From assembly GCA_020849855.1 (NCBI GenBank), contig JADZFO010000027.1, positions 128,585 through 192,584 on the forward strand: a DNA stretch of 64,000 bases. The letters are read 5' to 3'. A model generated the notes under the pieces. It saw nothing but the letters and a program-made list of their open reading frames with translations. It was not told the origin of the DNA and ran no database searches. The stretch comes from a bacterium. Its GTDB lineage: Bacteria > 4484-113 > JAFGCY01. Below are positions 1 to 10,889 of the stretch, one piece after another. A program made the position numbers and the translations under genes. Each line of letters begins with the position of its first letter. The first letter of the stretch is position 1.

Positions 1-1088
1 GGTCGAAAATCCTGAACCACCAGGACACAAAGGCACGAAGGACACAAAGGGAGAATCTGAGCCAGCGCAGAGCTATGCCAGCCGCCCTCTTCATGAAGCG
101 CGGGACAATTGTCCCGTATCTTCTGTCTTGCAGGGTTGTGGCTGGTCCCATCCTCCTGGGTACGCCGGCTGCAAGCCGGCCCTACCCGGAGTGCGGACAC
201 CCTGTCCGCACTTTTCGTCTGAGCGGGGCCTCCGGGCAAGGGAGGCGGACGCGAGCGTCCGCGGTCCAAAGAAGATGCGGCCATGGATGAACGGCGCTCC
301 GGGTCAGATCTGCCGCCTCTTCGGTTTTCTTGGTGCCTTTGTGCCTTTGTGGTCAAAAATCCCGAACCACCAGGACACGAAGGTCGCGAATAGAGAGTCT
401 GAGCCAGCGCAGAGTTTTTCAGCCGCCCTCTTCACGGAGCGCGGGACAATTGTCCCGTATCTTGCGGAACGCCGGCTGCAAGCCGGCCCTACCCGGAGCG
501 CGGACACCCTGTCCGCATTTTTCGACTGAGGTGGGCCTCCAGGCAAGGGCTGCGGACGAGAGCGTCCGCGGTCCAAAGAAGATGCAGCCATGGATGAGCG
601 GCGCTCCGGCTCAGATCGGCCGCCTCTTGGATTTTCTTGGTGCCTTTGTGCCTTGGTGGTCGAAAATCCCCAGCGACCGTGACCTCACAAACGCTGTGCT
701 GCAAAAGGCTCTGCTCTTGAGTGCTGGCGCCAGCGGGACGGGCATGCTCAGACCTGGCGGAAAGCCCGTCGCGTCCTGCCATCAAGCCTGGCCCACTTAT
801 GACAAAAGCGGCCCTGTTGTGTTAACACGGGCTCCGGCTTAAGACAATTGCCGCCCGCCGTCGGCCTGCAGCAGCCGCCCGGCGTCCAGGGATCGCGCAT
901 GCAGGGATAGAGCCGCGCGGGGCAGGGGAGGTAAGGGGCCGCAGCGCGGACGATCCGTCCGCGTTGTGCCTTCCCCGGAGCGCCAAGTTCCACTCGGCAT
1001 TTTCTCCCGTTGGGCCGGGGCTCGTCCCCGGCCTTCCCTTCAACTCTTGTAGGGCCGGGGCTTGTCCCCGGCCTTCCCCTCAACCTGC
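1..1088. repeat. Palindrome-rich composite repeat block, left copy
   Basis: There is no convincing gene here. Two successive units of about 350 bp (about 7-355 and 356-666) share the same order of modules: a GAACCACCAGGACAC stretch, the palindrome GCGCGGGACAATTGTCCCG (98-120 and 439-459), GCCGGCTGCAAGCCGGC, GCGGACACCCTGTCCGC, a GCGGACG...CGTCCGC pair, and a TTGGTGCCTTTGTGCCTT stretch that is the inverted complement of the start of the unit. A non-modular tail (about 667-850) follows. All of this recurs at about 4090-5290. Positions 1013-1033 and 1053-1073 hold two copies of another palindrome, GGCCGGGGCTYGTCCCCGGCC. The short open frames in this block follow the repeats and look non-coding. 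Confidence 0.85.
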
Positions 1089-3956
1089 CTAACTGATCCA
1101 GCCGCCGCAGATATTGGTTGGATACAGCTCCCCGCCCACGTCCTTCAGCTCCACTTCTGTACCAGAACCGAAGTAATTGATTTGCACCACGTACTCACCG
1201 GTGTAATCGTATGGTTTGCGGTGCCCGCCGGTTTCCGCATCGCTGCGCTGGCCCCTGGCATCAATGCTGACCACGCTGATATTCGTATCCACCGGGAATG
1301 CATGGTCGTGCATCGCTTGATAGCTCACCTGCTGCTCAGCACTGCTCAGGCAGATGCAGTAGGCGGCGGGATCACGCAGCAGCACCGGGCCGCAGCCCGC
1401 AGTAAGGATATAGCTGGCCCGGGCCGGCATGCCCCAGTTGTCGTCAGGCAGCGGCTCAGTGTCCAGCCAGGGCTCCATCCGACGCGCGAAGTGAATGGCG
1501 CGGCAGACCCCGCGTTCAAGCCGCCCCATCCCCGCCGGATTCACATTGGGAGCGGCGTCGCTGCGGTCCGGCAGTCCGTCGGCGTCGCTGTCCGCGGACA
1601 GCGGGTCGGTGAACAGCTGCGCCTCGGTCTGGTCGCTCAGGCCATCGCCATCGCTGTCGCGCCGCAGCTCGGCCAGGCTGATGCGGTCCTGCACCTGCAC
1701 CGCGCCGGTCATGGTCTCGATGCTGAAGCCTTCGCGCTGCTCGGTTTCCATGCTGGGCTGATGATGCGTGACCAACAGCTCGTCCCCCAGCAGCTGCAGC
1801 CCCAGCGGTCCCAGCGGCGCCTCAAGGCCCTGCATCCCGTGCGGCAGGTAATAGCGGTTAAAGACATCGTTGAAGGGCGTGGGCCAGACAGCCTCATAGG
1901 CGCCGTCATTGTCCTGGTCCTCGCCAATCCAGACCACTGAACCGGTCAGCGCGCTGTCGACGAAGGCGGTCATGATTCCGCCCGCCGGGTTGTCGATGCT
2001 CCAGGGCCGGCTTTGACTTGTGAGTTGCCAGCTCGAAGTGCGGGGCTTGTAGGGCGGCTGTGGCGGGTCGATATCCTGGCGGTCCAGGTCGGCATAGATG
2101 GGCTCCAGCAGCGCTGCCGCCCCGGGGCCGCCCTTCAGCGCCAGCAGGCCTACGAATTGCTGCTTATAGCGCGCCAGCCGCTGGTCGGCCATCCACCTGC
2201 TGATCTCGTCAACGCTCAGTACTGCCGCGTTGCGCTGAAGCACCTTTTCGAGCAGCTCGCTCAGCGGCCGCAGGTAGGTATCCGCGTCTTCATTACGGCT
2301 GCGCTGCTGCACATACAGACACAGCTCCAGCAGCGCCTGGCGCTGCGGTTGGCTCAGGTTGCCAAAGCGCTCATAAAGCTGGACGATGCTGCTGCGGCCG
2401 TCGGCCACCAGCGCTCGCATCAACACGTCATCAGCCAGCGGATCGGCGCTCGCGCAGAAGCGCTCGGCCAGCGTACGGTCAAACTGCGGAAAGCCGCTAC
2501 GCTGCGGCGCGCCGACCTTCAGCTGCCCATCTGCCCCGTCCAGGTCGCAGCGCAGCAGCAGGCCAAAACTTTCGCCATACTGGCCGAAGGCCGGGTTGCA
2601 GTCGGCGGTTCCCGCAATATAGCCATCGTGAAATATCAGATTAGTCAGGCGCAGCTCGCGGGGCAGCGTGATGTCCAAGGCTTCACCCGAGAGCAGGTCA
2701 AAGCGCCGCAAGCTCTGGCGACGTGGCAGGTTGAAACCAGTGTCGTCTTCCAGCAGTACGGTCAGGACCTGGCCATAGCGCTGCCAGTAGTAATCCCGCG
2801 GTATCGCGTCGGCATCTGCGGCGAGCAATGTCCGCATGAACTCACCGCTGGCGCAGTCGTAAAGGTCCAGCGCGTGTGAGCTGGTGCTCCAGCCGGCGTC
2901 CTTGTCCGTGACCCAGCCTGGCCGGCGCAGGACAAACCAAGCTCCGCCCGCCGCCAGCACGCAGTTCTGAAAGACACCGGAGCTGCTGCCTAGGCTGGGT
3001 TCGATCTGCCAGCGCGGCTGGCCGCTGAGATAGTCGATCCTGCTGACCCGCAGCGGCGGCCCCAGGCGCTGCCAGGCTGCCGCCAGCCCGGCTTCATCGA
3101 GGTTCGTTCCAGCCATTGCTTCAATGCTGTCAATGCCGAGTCCAAAATCGAGATACTCCTCGACCAGCAGGCTGTTGGCATCAGGGTGGAGCAGTACCCG
3201 CTTTCCCGGTCCGCCGCAGTCCCAGTGCCAGCTCTCCCCCTCGACGTTGCAGGCGCGCAGGGCGCCATCGGCATAGAAATACACGCTGGTCCAACCGGGA
3301 TCTGAGAGATCCGCGTCAGGCCAGTAACCGGTTCCAACGGAGGTGATCTGACCGCTGCTGGTCGAGACCTGGCTGTAGGGGAACTCGGCCTTTGTGCTTC
3401 CATCCAGGGCATACAGCAGCAGAAGATCCTCTCCCTGCACCTCATCGCCCCAGCCGGGGTACTCACTGGCCCGCGTGGCCCAGACCCAGTTCCAGCCAGC
3501 CGCCACCGGCGCCAGTCCCTCGCGCCGCCAGAGCAGGCGGCCACTGGCCTTGTCCACCGCGGCCAGGTCCTTGCCGTCGTGCAGCAGCAGCAGGTCCTTG
3601 CTGACCGCGCAGAAGTCCTCCATGAAGTGCGCCTGCCCAATATCGGCACAGCTCCAGAAGAGCGCTGCATTGTCCAGCCGGTAAGCACTCAGACCTGCGC
3701 CATCCACCACATAGAGATATTGCTCATCGGCCACGATCTCACTGGACCAGTCACCGAGGAAGCGCTGCTGCCAGCCGGCGATGTCTGGCAGGCGGTAGTC
3801 AAAACGAATGGTGTCCGGGTCACGCGGCCGGCCCCAGTCAGGCTCGACTGCGCCTTTGCCTGGTGCATCAGTCTCAGCAGTCGCGGCAGGCGCGGCAGGT
3901 ACCAGCAGTAAAAACAAAGCCACAGCCCTCAGGCCAGGCAGCAAAAGAGCCTTCAT
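1089..3956 (-). CDS. Secreted PQQ-propeller-like protein with thrombospondin type 3 / calcium-binding repeat
   Basis: This is a 955-residue predicted exported protein. The start is placed at MKALLLPGLRAVALFLLL because a clean signal peptide ending AAPAATA begins there. A methionine two codons upstream (3962) is equally possible, and the longest open frame adds an unlikely N-terminal extension. The N-terminal half contains blades of the form YLYVVDGAGLSAYRLD and AVDKASGRLLWRREG, typical of PQQ/BamB-like beta-propellers. Near the C-terminus, SDGDGLSDQTEAQLFTDP followed by SDADGLPDRSDAAP matches thrombospondin type 3 aspartate-rich calcium-binding repeats. Function is unknown; it is probably an envelope or extracellular protein. 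It stands alone between two copies of a long repeat block. Domain assignment is by pattern only. Confidence 0.75.
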   Translation of the reverse strand: MKALLLPGLRAVALFLLLVPAAPAATAETDAPGKGAVEPDWGRPRDPDTIRFDYRLPDIAGWQQRFLGDWSSEIVADEQYLYVVDGAGLSAYRLDNAALFWSCADIGQAHFMEDFCAVSKDLLLLHDGKDLAAVDKASGRLLWRREGLAPVAAGWNWVWATRASEYPGWGDEVQGEDLLLLYALDGSTKAEFPYSQVSTSSGQITSVGTGYWPDADLSDPGWTSVYFYADGALRACNVEGESWHWDCGGPGKRVLLHPDANSLLVEEYLDFGLGIDSIEAMAGTNLDEAGLAAAWQRLGPPLRVSRIDYLSGQPRWQIEPSLGSSSGVFQNCVLAAGGAWFVLRRPGWVTDKDAGWSTSSHALDLYDCASGEFMRTLLAADADAIPRDYYWQRYGQVLTVLLEDDTGFNLPRRQSLRRFDLLSGEALDITLPRELRLTNLIFHDGYIAGTADCNPAFGQYGESFGLLLRCDLDGADGQLKVGAPQRSGFPQFDRTLAERFCASADPLADDVLMRALVADGRSSIVQLYERFGNLSQPQRQALLELCLYVQQRSRNEDADTYLRPLSELLEKVLQRNAAVLSVDEISRWMADQRLARYKQQFVGLLALKGGPGAAALLEPIYADLDRQDIDPPQPPYKPRTSSWQLTSQSRPWSIDNPAGGIMTAFVDSALTGSVVWIGEDQDNDGAYEAVWPTPFNDVFNRYYLPHGMQGLEAPLGPLGLQLLGDELLVTHHQPSMETEQREGFSIETMTGAVQVQDRISLAELRRDSDGDGLSDQTEAQLFTDPLSADSDADGLPDRSDAAPNVNPAGMGRLERGVCRAIHFARRMEPWLDTEPLPDDNWGMPARASYILTAGCGPVLLRDPAAYCICLSSAEQQVSYQAMHDHAFPVDTNISVVSIDARGQRSDAETGGHRKPYDYTGEYVVQINYFGSGTEVELKDVGGELYPTNICGGWIS

Positions 3957-5763
3957 CCCCATGCAAGCTAATCGAGTAGAGACCATGGGCTGTAAAGAAG
4001 AGACGCGGGGCTGCAAGTATGCGAAAAGTCACGGAGCGCCGAGTTGCACTCGGCAGCAGCCCAGTAGCCGCGCCCCAGTCCGCGCGCCTTCCTGGGAGCG
4101 CCAGAATGAAGCGCGGGACAATTGTCCCGTATCTTCTGTCTTGCTAGGTTGTGGCTGGTCCCATCCTTCTGGGAACGCCGGCTGCAAGCCGGCCCTACCC
4201 GGAGCGCGGACACCCTGTCCGCATTTTTCGTCTGAGCGGGGCCTCCGGGCAAGGGATGCGGACGAGAGCGTCCGCGGTCCAAAGAGGATGCGGCGATGGA
4301 TGAGCGGGGCTCCGGGTCAGATCTGCCGCCTCTTCGGTTTCTTGGTGCCTTGGTGCCTTTGTGGTCAACAATCCTGAACCACCAAGACACGAAGGTCACG
4401 AAGGACACACAGGGTGAATCTGAGCCAGCGCAGATTTATGTCAGCCGGCCTCTTCATGGAGCGCGGGACAATTGTCCCGTATCTTCTGTCTTGCAGGGTT
4501 GTGGCTGGTCCCATCCTTCTGGGAACGCCGGCTGCAAGCCGGCCCTACCCGGAGCGCGGACACCCTGTCCGCATTTTTCGTCTGAGCGCTGCCTCCGGGC
4601 TTGGGATGCGGACGAGAGCGTACGCGGTCCAAAGAGGATGCGGCGATGGATGACCGGCGTTCCGGCTCAGATCGCCGCCTCTTCGGTTTTCTTGGTGCCT
4701 TTGTGCCTTGGTGGTCGAAAATCCTGAACCACCAGGATACGAAGTACTCACAGGGAGAATCTGAGCCAGCGCAGAGTTTTTCAGCCGCCCTCTTCACGGA
4801 GCGCGGGACAATTGTCCCGTATCTTGCGGAACGCCGGCTGCAAGCCGGCCTCTTACCCCAAGTAGCAGCGCGTCCCCGTCCGCGCGTTCCCATGCGCTCA
4901 CAGTGTTCGCCGGCTGCAAGCCGGCCCTAGCCGGAGCGCGGACACCCTGTCCGCATTTTCGTCTGAGCGGGGCCTCCGGGCTAGGGATGCGGACGAGAGC
5001 GTCCGCGGTCCAAAGAAGATGCGGCCATGGATGAGCGGCGCTCCGGCTCAGATCGGCCGCCTCTTCGGTTTTCTTGGTGCCTTTGTGCCTTGGTGGTCGA
5101 AAATCTCCAGCGACCGTGACCTCACAAACGCTGTGCTGCAAAGGGCTCTGCTCTTGAGTGCTGGCGCCAGCGGGACGGGCATGCTCAGACCTGGCGGGAA
5201 GCCCGCCGCGTCCTGCCATCAAGCCTGGCCCACTTATGACAAAAGCGGCCCTGTTGTGGTAACACGGGCTCCGGCTTAAAACAATTGCCGCCTGCCGCAG
5301 GTCATAAGCCTGCCACCGGTGCAGAAGCCTGCCGGATCGTCTGAGCAATCTATTCATGGAGTATGCGACCCTTGCAAAGGAAGACAAATATGTGCTCGCG
5401 CTTCGCAGCTCTGGCCGCCCTCTCAAGGCAAACGCTGTTCCAGAATCAATTTTCGGGCGCTGCAAATTGAGAAGTCCTGTTTTAGGCACTTTTCCGGCCA
5501 CCAAGGTTAAAACCCAGCCGGCTGACAGAATCAAAAGCGCCGTTCTCGGTGCGTTCCGGGCTTGTCAGGTTAAATCAGCTCCGGGGCTCTCGCGCTGCAA
5601 AGTGCTGTATGACGTTCATTTTCCGGCGCGCAGGTTAAAGCCGGCCGATCCGCGGGCAGCTTGCCGCGGGCTCACGCTTGCAGGCTTGTACAGGGAATCC
5701 GCCTGCTCTGCCGCCCGACCGGCGCTGCGCCGTGAAGCCGGCCTGCTGACCTAGAATATGACC
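3957..5763. repeat. Composite repeat block, right copy, plus 63-bp repeats
   Basis: Three units matching the left block begin near 4090, 4371 and 4726, with GCGCGGGACAATTGTCCCG at about 4109, 4461 and 4801. The unit ends with the same tail as 667-850 (here 5108-5290). From about 5445 a different array begins: three copies of a loosely conserved unit of about 63 bp, each ending in AGGTTAAA (GGTT at 5505, 5568 and 5633). No gene is supported. Confidence 0.85.
5445..5640 (+). repeat. Array of three ~63-bp repeats ending in AGGTTAAA
   Basis: Units end with CCAAGGTTAAA, TCAGGTTAAA and GCAGGTTAAA, spaced 63 and 65 bp apart. Each has a TTCCGG core about 10 nt before the GGTTAAA box, and the third shares GCAAA...TGACGTTC with a unit at about 61560-61602. 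Two further copies lie at 61480-61602. The array lies just upstream of the FAD oxidoreductase promoter. The nature of the repeat is unknown. Confidence 0.6.
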
Positions 5764-7020
5764 GTGCCCCATACATATGATGTCCTTGTCGCCGGTGGCG
5801 GCCTGGCCGGCTGCGCCGCGGCCCTGGCCAGTGTGCGCGAAGGCGCCCGGACCTTGCTGGTGGAGCAGGCGGCCTGCCTTGGCGGCAATGCGACCCGCGG
5901 CATGGTCGCCCCCTGGCAGAGCTACCACGCCAGCCGCCCCGACCCGCAAAGCAGCGAGCTGCCCGTGCAGGTCATCGGCGGCATCGCCCAGGAGTTCGTG
6001 GACGATCTGCAGGCCCAGGGCGCCAGCCTGGGGCACATCGTGGATCCCATCGGATTCGCCGGCAGCCTGACGCCGGTGGACAGCGAGGCTTTGAAGCTTT
6101 ACCTGCCGTCCAAGCTCAGCGCCGCCGGGGTTGAGATCCGCCTGGGGCAGGGCGTTGACCGCGACCTGCTGGACAGCGCAGCAAGGGTGGTGGACGCCAG
6201 CGGCTCCTGCGTAGCGGCGCGGCTGCTGGGGGCAAAGTGCCGCCTGGCCAGCGAGCGCCAGCCCCTGACCTGGATGTTCACCCTGGAGGGCGTGGATACT
6301 GAGGAGATACGGGACTACCAGCTGGCGCATCCCGGGCAGTTCGTGCTGCATCCGCGGATACGCGAGCTGCGCAGTGATTTCGTCGCCGTCAGCGGCTTCT
6401 TTGATCTGTGGCGCGGCGGCCGCGAGCGCGGCGAGATCACAATCCCCCGCGACCGCCTGCTCTGCTTCAGCACGCCGCGGCCCGGCGAGGTGCTGGTGAA
6501 CAGCACCCGTGTGCCGGCGGATCACCCCCAGCCGCGCCTGGAAGGTCTGCGCCAGGTGCGTGAACTGCTGGACTGGCTGCCCCGTCATATCCCGGGCTTT
6601 GCCAACGCCAGGCTGGGACGGGTGGCGGATGACATTGGGGAAAGAGAAAGCTGGCGTCTGGAGGGTAAGTACGAACTGAGCGTTGAGGACCTGCTCAGCG
6701 GGCGGGACTTTAAAGACAGCATCGCCCGTGGCTGTTATCCGATCGACATTCACAGCGCGACGACAGATGAACTGGCCACCCGCGAACTTGAGGGGCGCGG
6801 CTGGTACAGCATCCCGCTGCGCTGCCTGGAAAGTCCGCAGACTGACAGGCTGCTGGTGGCCGGCCGCTGTATCAGCGCCGACCGCAGCGGCTTTGCCAGC
6901 GCGCGGACCCTGCCGACGGCGATGGCTCTGGGACAGGTCGCGGGAATGTTGTCTGCGCTGCGGGCGCTCGGTAAAAAAGCGGAAAATTTAACTTGTCTTT
7001 CCGCAGTGGCGCGGGTATAA
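5764..7020 (+). CDS. FAD-dependent oxidoreductase
   Basis: This is a 418-residue flavoprotein. The N-terminus carries a dinucleotide-binding fold, VAGGGLAGCAAALASVREGA (GxGxxG type), then LLVEQAACLGGNATRGMVAPW, the glycine-rich signature of the FAD_oxidored family. The C-terminus has LLVAGRCISADRSGFASARTL, the second FAD contact typical of this group. The substrate cannot be told from sequence. The start is chosen as GTG 5764 because TAGAAT (5752-5757) ends exactly 6 nt before it, the same leaderless spacing seen at many genes here. The ATG at 5758 directly abuts that hexamer, which would leave no room for transcription initiation. No partner gene is adjacent; rpoD follows after 445 bp. Confidence 0.85.
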   Translation: MPHTYDVLVAGGGLAGCAAALASVREGARTLLVEQAACLGGNATRGMVAPWQSYHASRPDPQSSELPVQVIGGIAQEFVDDLQAQGASLGHIVDPIGFAGSLTPVDSEALKLYLPSKLSAAGVEIRLGQGVDRDLLDSAARVVDASGSCVAARLLGAKCRLASERQPLTWMFTLEGVDTEEIRDYQLAHPGQFVLHPRIRELRSDFVAVSGFFDLWRGGRERGEITIPRDRLLCFSTPRPGEVLVNSTRVPADHPQPRLEGLRQVRELLDWLPRHIPGFANARLGRVADDIGERESWRLEGKYELSVEDLLSGRDFKDSIARGCYPIDIHSATTDELATRELEGRGWYSIPLRCLESPQTDRLLVAGRCISADRSGFASARTLPTAMALGQVAGMLSALRALGKKAENLTCLSAVARV

Positions 7021-7465
7021 ACTCAAGTCTCAGGGCACTAAGGCTGACGGGCAAAGGAGATATTCGAGCCTGGCAGCGCAAAAGCTAAATGCCTTGAGCG
7101 CGTTTCGTGCTGAGGTGGGAAGTAGCGGAAGACGGGGTTGAGATGCGGTGCATTTGAGGTCCACAGCGGCGACAAAGGCCAGGAGTCAAAAGACAGGCCA
7201 CCCTGTAGGGATATAACGCCGAGGCCGACCAACACTGAATGCAGCGTTGTGGTGGTTGACAGGCCAGGATTGCCAAAGCGGCTTTTTTCGCGGGTAACGA
7301 CGTTTAGACACGGTTGCCCGAAACAAAGTTCGCCGCGTGTGCAATCCATGGAATGACTTGCCTCCCTTCGCATGCATTTTCAGTAATTGCCCTGCGCCCC
7401 GTTATCGTGTTTTTCGCGCTACCTCATCGAAACGCTACACAAATATGTAGTGTAAGGAGCAAGCA
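7021..7465. other. Long upstream region of rpoD
   Basis: This 445-bp intergenic region is less GC-rich than the flanking genes. It has no convincing coding frame (the open frames lack ribosome sites and family resemblance). I see no clear -35/-10 pair that I would assign to rpoD. It presumably contains the rpoD promoter region. The only firm element is the Shine-Dalgarno AAGGAG at 7454-7459. Confidence 0.6.
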
Positions 7466-8617
<1,152 letters not shown>

Positions 8618-8643
8618 TCAGTCCAGGGGAAGTATGACAAACA

Positions 8644-8670
8644 GGGCGGCCGGATGGCCGCCCTTTTGTT
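8644..8670 (+). terminator. Rho-independent terminator of rpoD
   Basis: A perfect 8-bp stem GGGCGGCC / GGCCGCCC (8644-8651 and 8656-8663) with loop GGAT is followed by TTTTGTTT. It begins 26 nt after the rpoD stop. Confidence 0.92.
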
Positions 8671-8720
8671 TGCGCGCAATGCCGCTGGCGCGGGCCTGCG
8701 GGCCGCGCTAGAATGAGCCT

Positions 8721-9242
8721 GTGATCCACAGCCGGCAGCCGTCCAGGAGTATTGTGCTGACCGGCTTCTATGGCTGCGGCGCCCTGGATGTGGGACGCGA
8801 GCTGTCCCGGCGGATGCGCCGCCCGCTGATCGATTCCGACAGCGAGCTGGAGCGCCGCAATAAGCGCGACCTGCTGGCCCTGCTGAACCTGCTGCCCGGC
8901 CAGGACCCCGAGCTGCATGAGCTGCGCATCGCCTCAGAGCTCGCCTTTCGCCGCGACAGCGTCATCGTACTGGGCCCGCTGGCCGTCAAGCTGGATGTCT
9001 GGCCCACGCTGTACATCGAGAACACCCTGACCGTATTCGTGGATCAGCCCTTTGATGTGCTGTGGCGGCGGATGCAGGACGAGCCGGGCTGCCGCGACTT
9101 TCTTGAGAACCACAGCGAGGCCTCCGCGCGGGCCCTGTGGAGCGAGCTTTATCCGCGTTACGGGCAAAGCTGCCTGCGTCTGACCAATCCGCCGAACCCG
9201 CCGCGCCAGGCACGAGTCATACTGCACAGCTTCTACACCTGA
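8721..9242 (+). CDS. Shikimate-kinase-like P-loop protein with degenerate Walker A
   Basis: This 173-residue protein has the fold pattern of shikimate kinase: SIVLTGFYGCGALDVGREL at the Walker A position, then RPLIDSDSELERRNKRD resembling the shikimate-binding DxD segment, and a late VIVLGPLAV strand. In functional AroK the loop reads GxxGxGKS/T; here it is GFYGCGAL, so the phosphate-binding lysine and the serine/threonine are replaced by alanine and leucine. It is therefore unlikely to be a normal kinase. The GTG start follows TAGAAT (8709-8714) by 6 nt, consistent with a leaderless transcript. The next gene begins 4 nt after the stop and is likely cotranscribed. The role is unknown. Confidence 0.65.
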   Translation: MIHSRQPSRSIVLTGFYGCGALDVGRELSRRMRRPLIDSDSELERRNKRDLLALLNLLPGQDPELHELRIASELAFRRDSVIVLGPLAVKLDVWPTLYIENTLTVFVDQPFDVLWRRMQDEPGCRDFLENHSEASARALWSELYPRYGQSCLRLTNPPNPPRQARVILHSFYT

Positions 9243-9246
9243 AAAC

Positions 9247-10476
9247 ATGAATCTTCAGCCACCTGTTCAAAGCAGTTTTGCCCCGCCCGCCGGGCCCCGG
9301 AACGCCGGCGCGGCCTGGTTTATCGCGGCCCTGCTTGTCTTTCTGCTCTGCGCCTGGCAGCTCTTCGGCCTCCCCGGTGCTGTGCTGAAGAAGGTCCGCG
9401 TACCCGAGGACATGCTTGAATTCGGCTTCGGCCTGGCCTCTGTGCAGGTCGGCCCGGAAGGAGAATGGATCATCCGCCGCCAGGCCTACGCCGACCGCAT
9501 GGGCCGCTACGACATCAGCCCGGACGGGCTGCTGACCCGCAGCAAGGAACGCGGCCTGGTTTCAGAGCCAAACCGCACCGGCACCATGGTGCAGCCCTAT
9601 GTCCGCATGGAAGGCCACTCCTACATCGACGTCGCACCGGGCCCGGCCTATTACAGCCAGCGCCGCGAGCTGCGCCGTCTGGCCGGCAAGCTGACCAGCA
9701 AGGGCAAGCCCCTGCTGAACGACTCCACTGACCCCCGAGGCCCCTTGCCGGGTGAGCGCATTGAACCCAAGGTGATCGGTGCTGCGGCCCAGAGCGGGCA
9801 CTTCATCGCGCTCAATATCCTGCGGGTCAGCCGCTGGCTCGCCATGGATGAGTTGCCGCAGTCGGTTCGCGGCGAGGCCCAGCTGCAGTACCAGCTTCTG
9901 GAAGGGCACGACTTCTACGCTGTGATCGATTCCGCGGCCTACAAGGCCCCAGACCTCTGGCTGACATCCGACCGCGGCCAGTTCCTGCACCACATCCGGG
10001 CCAGCGAAAAGCTCAGCCCGGTGCCTGAGGGCGCGCCGGCCGAGGCAGGCATCGAGATCGAAGTACTGCAGAGCATCCCGCTGAAGGAACTGATCCCGGT
10101 GCAGAAGAACGGCGTGATACTGGGGCACGACCCGCACAGCCAGCGCCTCTTCCTGGTGCTGCCCAGCGGCGAGCGGCTGTGGTTCCAGCCGGATGACCTG
10201 AGCCTGCTGGGCCGGGACAAGCTGCCGGGCTTCTGGGAGCGCGAGTATGGCGCGCTGACCTATGATGTGGTGCAGCGCCTTGAGTACCCCAACTACAACA
10301 TGGAGAGCGGCTGGCCGCTGACTGAGACGGCCTTCAAGCGTATTCAGCGGGTCATGGTATTACTAATGCTCGGCGGGCTGGTGGCCATGGCCTGCCTGTG
10401 GAGGACCCCGTGGAGATTCATCTCGGCAGCGACCACCGCGGCTTCGAACTCAAGCAGCGCGCCCTTGAGTACCTGA
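9247..10476 (+). CDS. Membrane protein of unknown function
   Basis: This 409-residue protein has one hydrophobic segment near the N-terminus (AAWFIAALLVFLLCAWQLFGL, about residues 20-41) and one near the C-terminus (VMVLLMLGGLVAMACLW, about 366-382), with about 320 residues of mixed, probably extracytoplasmic sequence between them. I do not recognise a family. It starts 4 nt after the shikimate-kinase-like gene, and its last 67 bases overlap the start of rpiB in another frame, so the three genes look like one transcription unit. The overlap makes translational coupling to rpiB plausible. Confidence 0.7.
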   Translation: MNLQPPVQSSFAPPAGPRNAGAAWFIAALLVFLLCAWQLFGLPGAVLKKVRVPEDMLEFGFGLASVQVGPEGEWIIRRQAYADRMGRYDISPDGLLTRSKERGLVSEPNRTGTMVQPYVRMEGHSYIDVAPGPAYYSQRRELRRLAGKLTSKGKPLLNDSTDPRGPLPGERIEPKVIGAAAQSGHFIALNILRVSRWLAMDELPQSVRGEAQLQYQLLEGHDFYAVIDSAAYKAPDLWLTSDRGQFLHHIRASEKLSPVPEGAPAEAGIEIEVLQSIPLKELIPVQKNGVILGHDPHSQRLFLVLPSGERLWFQPDDLSLLGRDKLPGFWEREYGALTYDVVQRLEYPNYNMESGWPLTETAFKRIQRVMVLLMLGGLVAMACLWRTPWRFISAATTAASNSSSAPLST

Positions 10477-10853
10477 GCGATCTCGGGCACAGCTGCACGG
10501 ACCATGGCGCCCTGGGAGAAGAGCGCTCGGATTACCCCGGTTTTGCCCGGGCCGTTGGCGAGGCGGTGGCTGCCGCACCGGGCAGCCTGGGCCTTGTCTT
10601 CTGCGGCAGCGGCATCGGCATCAGCATCGCCGCCAACAAGGTGCAGGGCATCCGCTGCGCTGTGGCCTGGTGCGAGCACGTCAGCGAGTACGGCCGGCGG
10701 CACAACCATGCCAACTGCCTCGCCTTCGGCGCCGACGTCCAGACCTGGGTCGAGGTTGAGCGCTGCCTGAACGCCTACCTGGGGGCCAGCGAGGAAGAAG
10801 GCCGCCACGCCCTGCGGGTGCAGATGGTCCAGGAGATGGACGGAATCCGCTAA
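10410..10853 (+). CDS. rpiB: Ribose-5-phosphate isomerase B
   Basis: This enzyme interconverts ribose 5-phosphate and ribulose 5-phosphate in the pentose phosphate pathway. Family signatures are EIHLGSDHRGFELK at the N-terminus, GLVFCGSGIGISIAANK around the catalytic cysteine, and YGRRHNHANCLAFGADV with the phosphate-binding and catalytic residues. The length of 147 is normal. GTG 10410 is preferred because GTGGAGG lies 5 nt upstream and the N-terminus then matches the family; GTG 10398 would add four residues. The start lies inside the 3' end of the preceding membrane-protein gene. Confidence 0.93.
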   Translation: MEIHLGSDHRGFELKQRALEYLSDLGHSCTDHGALGEERSDYPGFARAVGEAVAAAPGSLGLVFCGSGIGISIAANKVQGIRCAVAWCEHVSEYGRRHNHANCLAFGADVQTWVEVERCLNAYLGASEEEGRHALRVQMVQEMDGIR

Positions 10854-10889
10854 GGTTGGCAATTCCGCCGCCTGTGTCGGCGCCCAGGT

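Noticed and set aside
4017..5534. Several open frames of 70-250 codons in both strands of the repeat blocks
   Set aside because: The same frames appear in each repeat copy, on opposite strands, with no ribosome sites; they are by-products of GC-rich palindromes.
5445..5640. AGGTTAAA repeats as integron attC sites
   Set aside because: GTTAAAT fits the GTTRRRY half only in some copies, the complementary RYYYAAC half is absent at the other end, and no integrase is nearby.
5445..5640. The ~63-bp repeats as a CRISPR array
   Set aside because: Only short anchors are conserved, not 25-40 bp repeats with unique spacers, and there are no cas genes.
7138..7356. 72-codon frame before rpoD
   Set aside because: No ribosome site, no promoter at leaderless spacing, no family resemblance.
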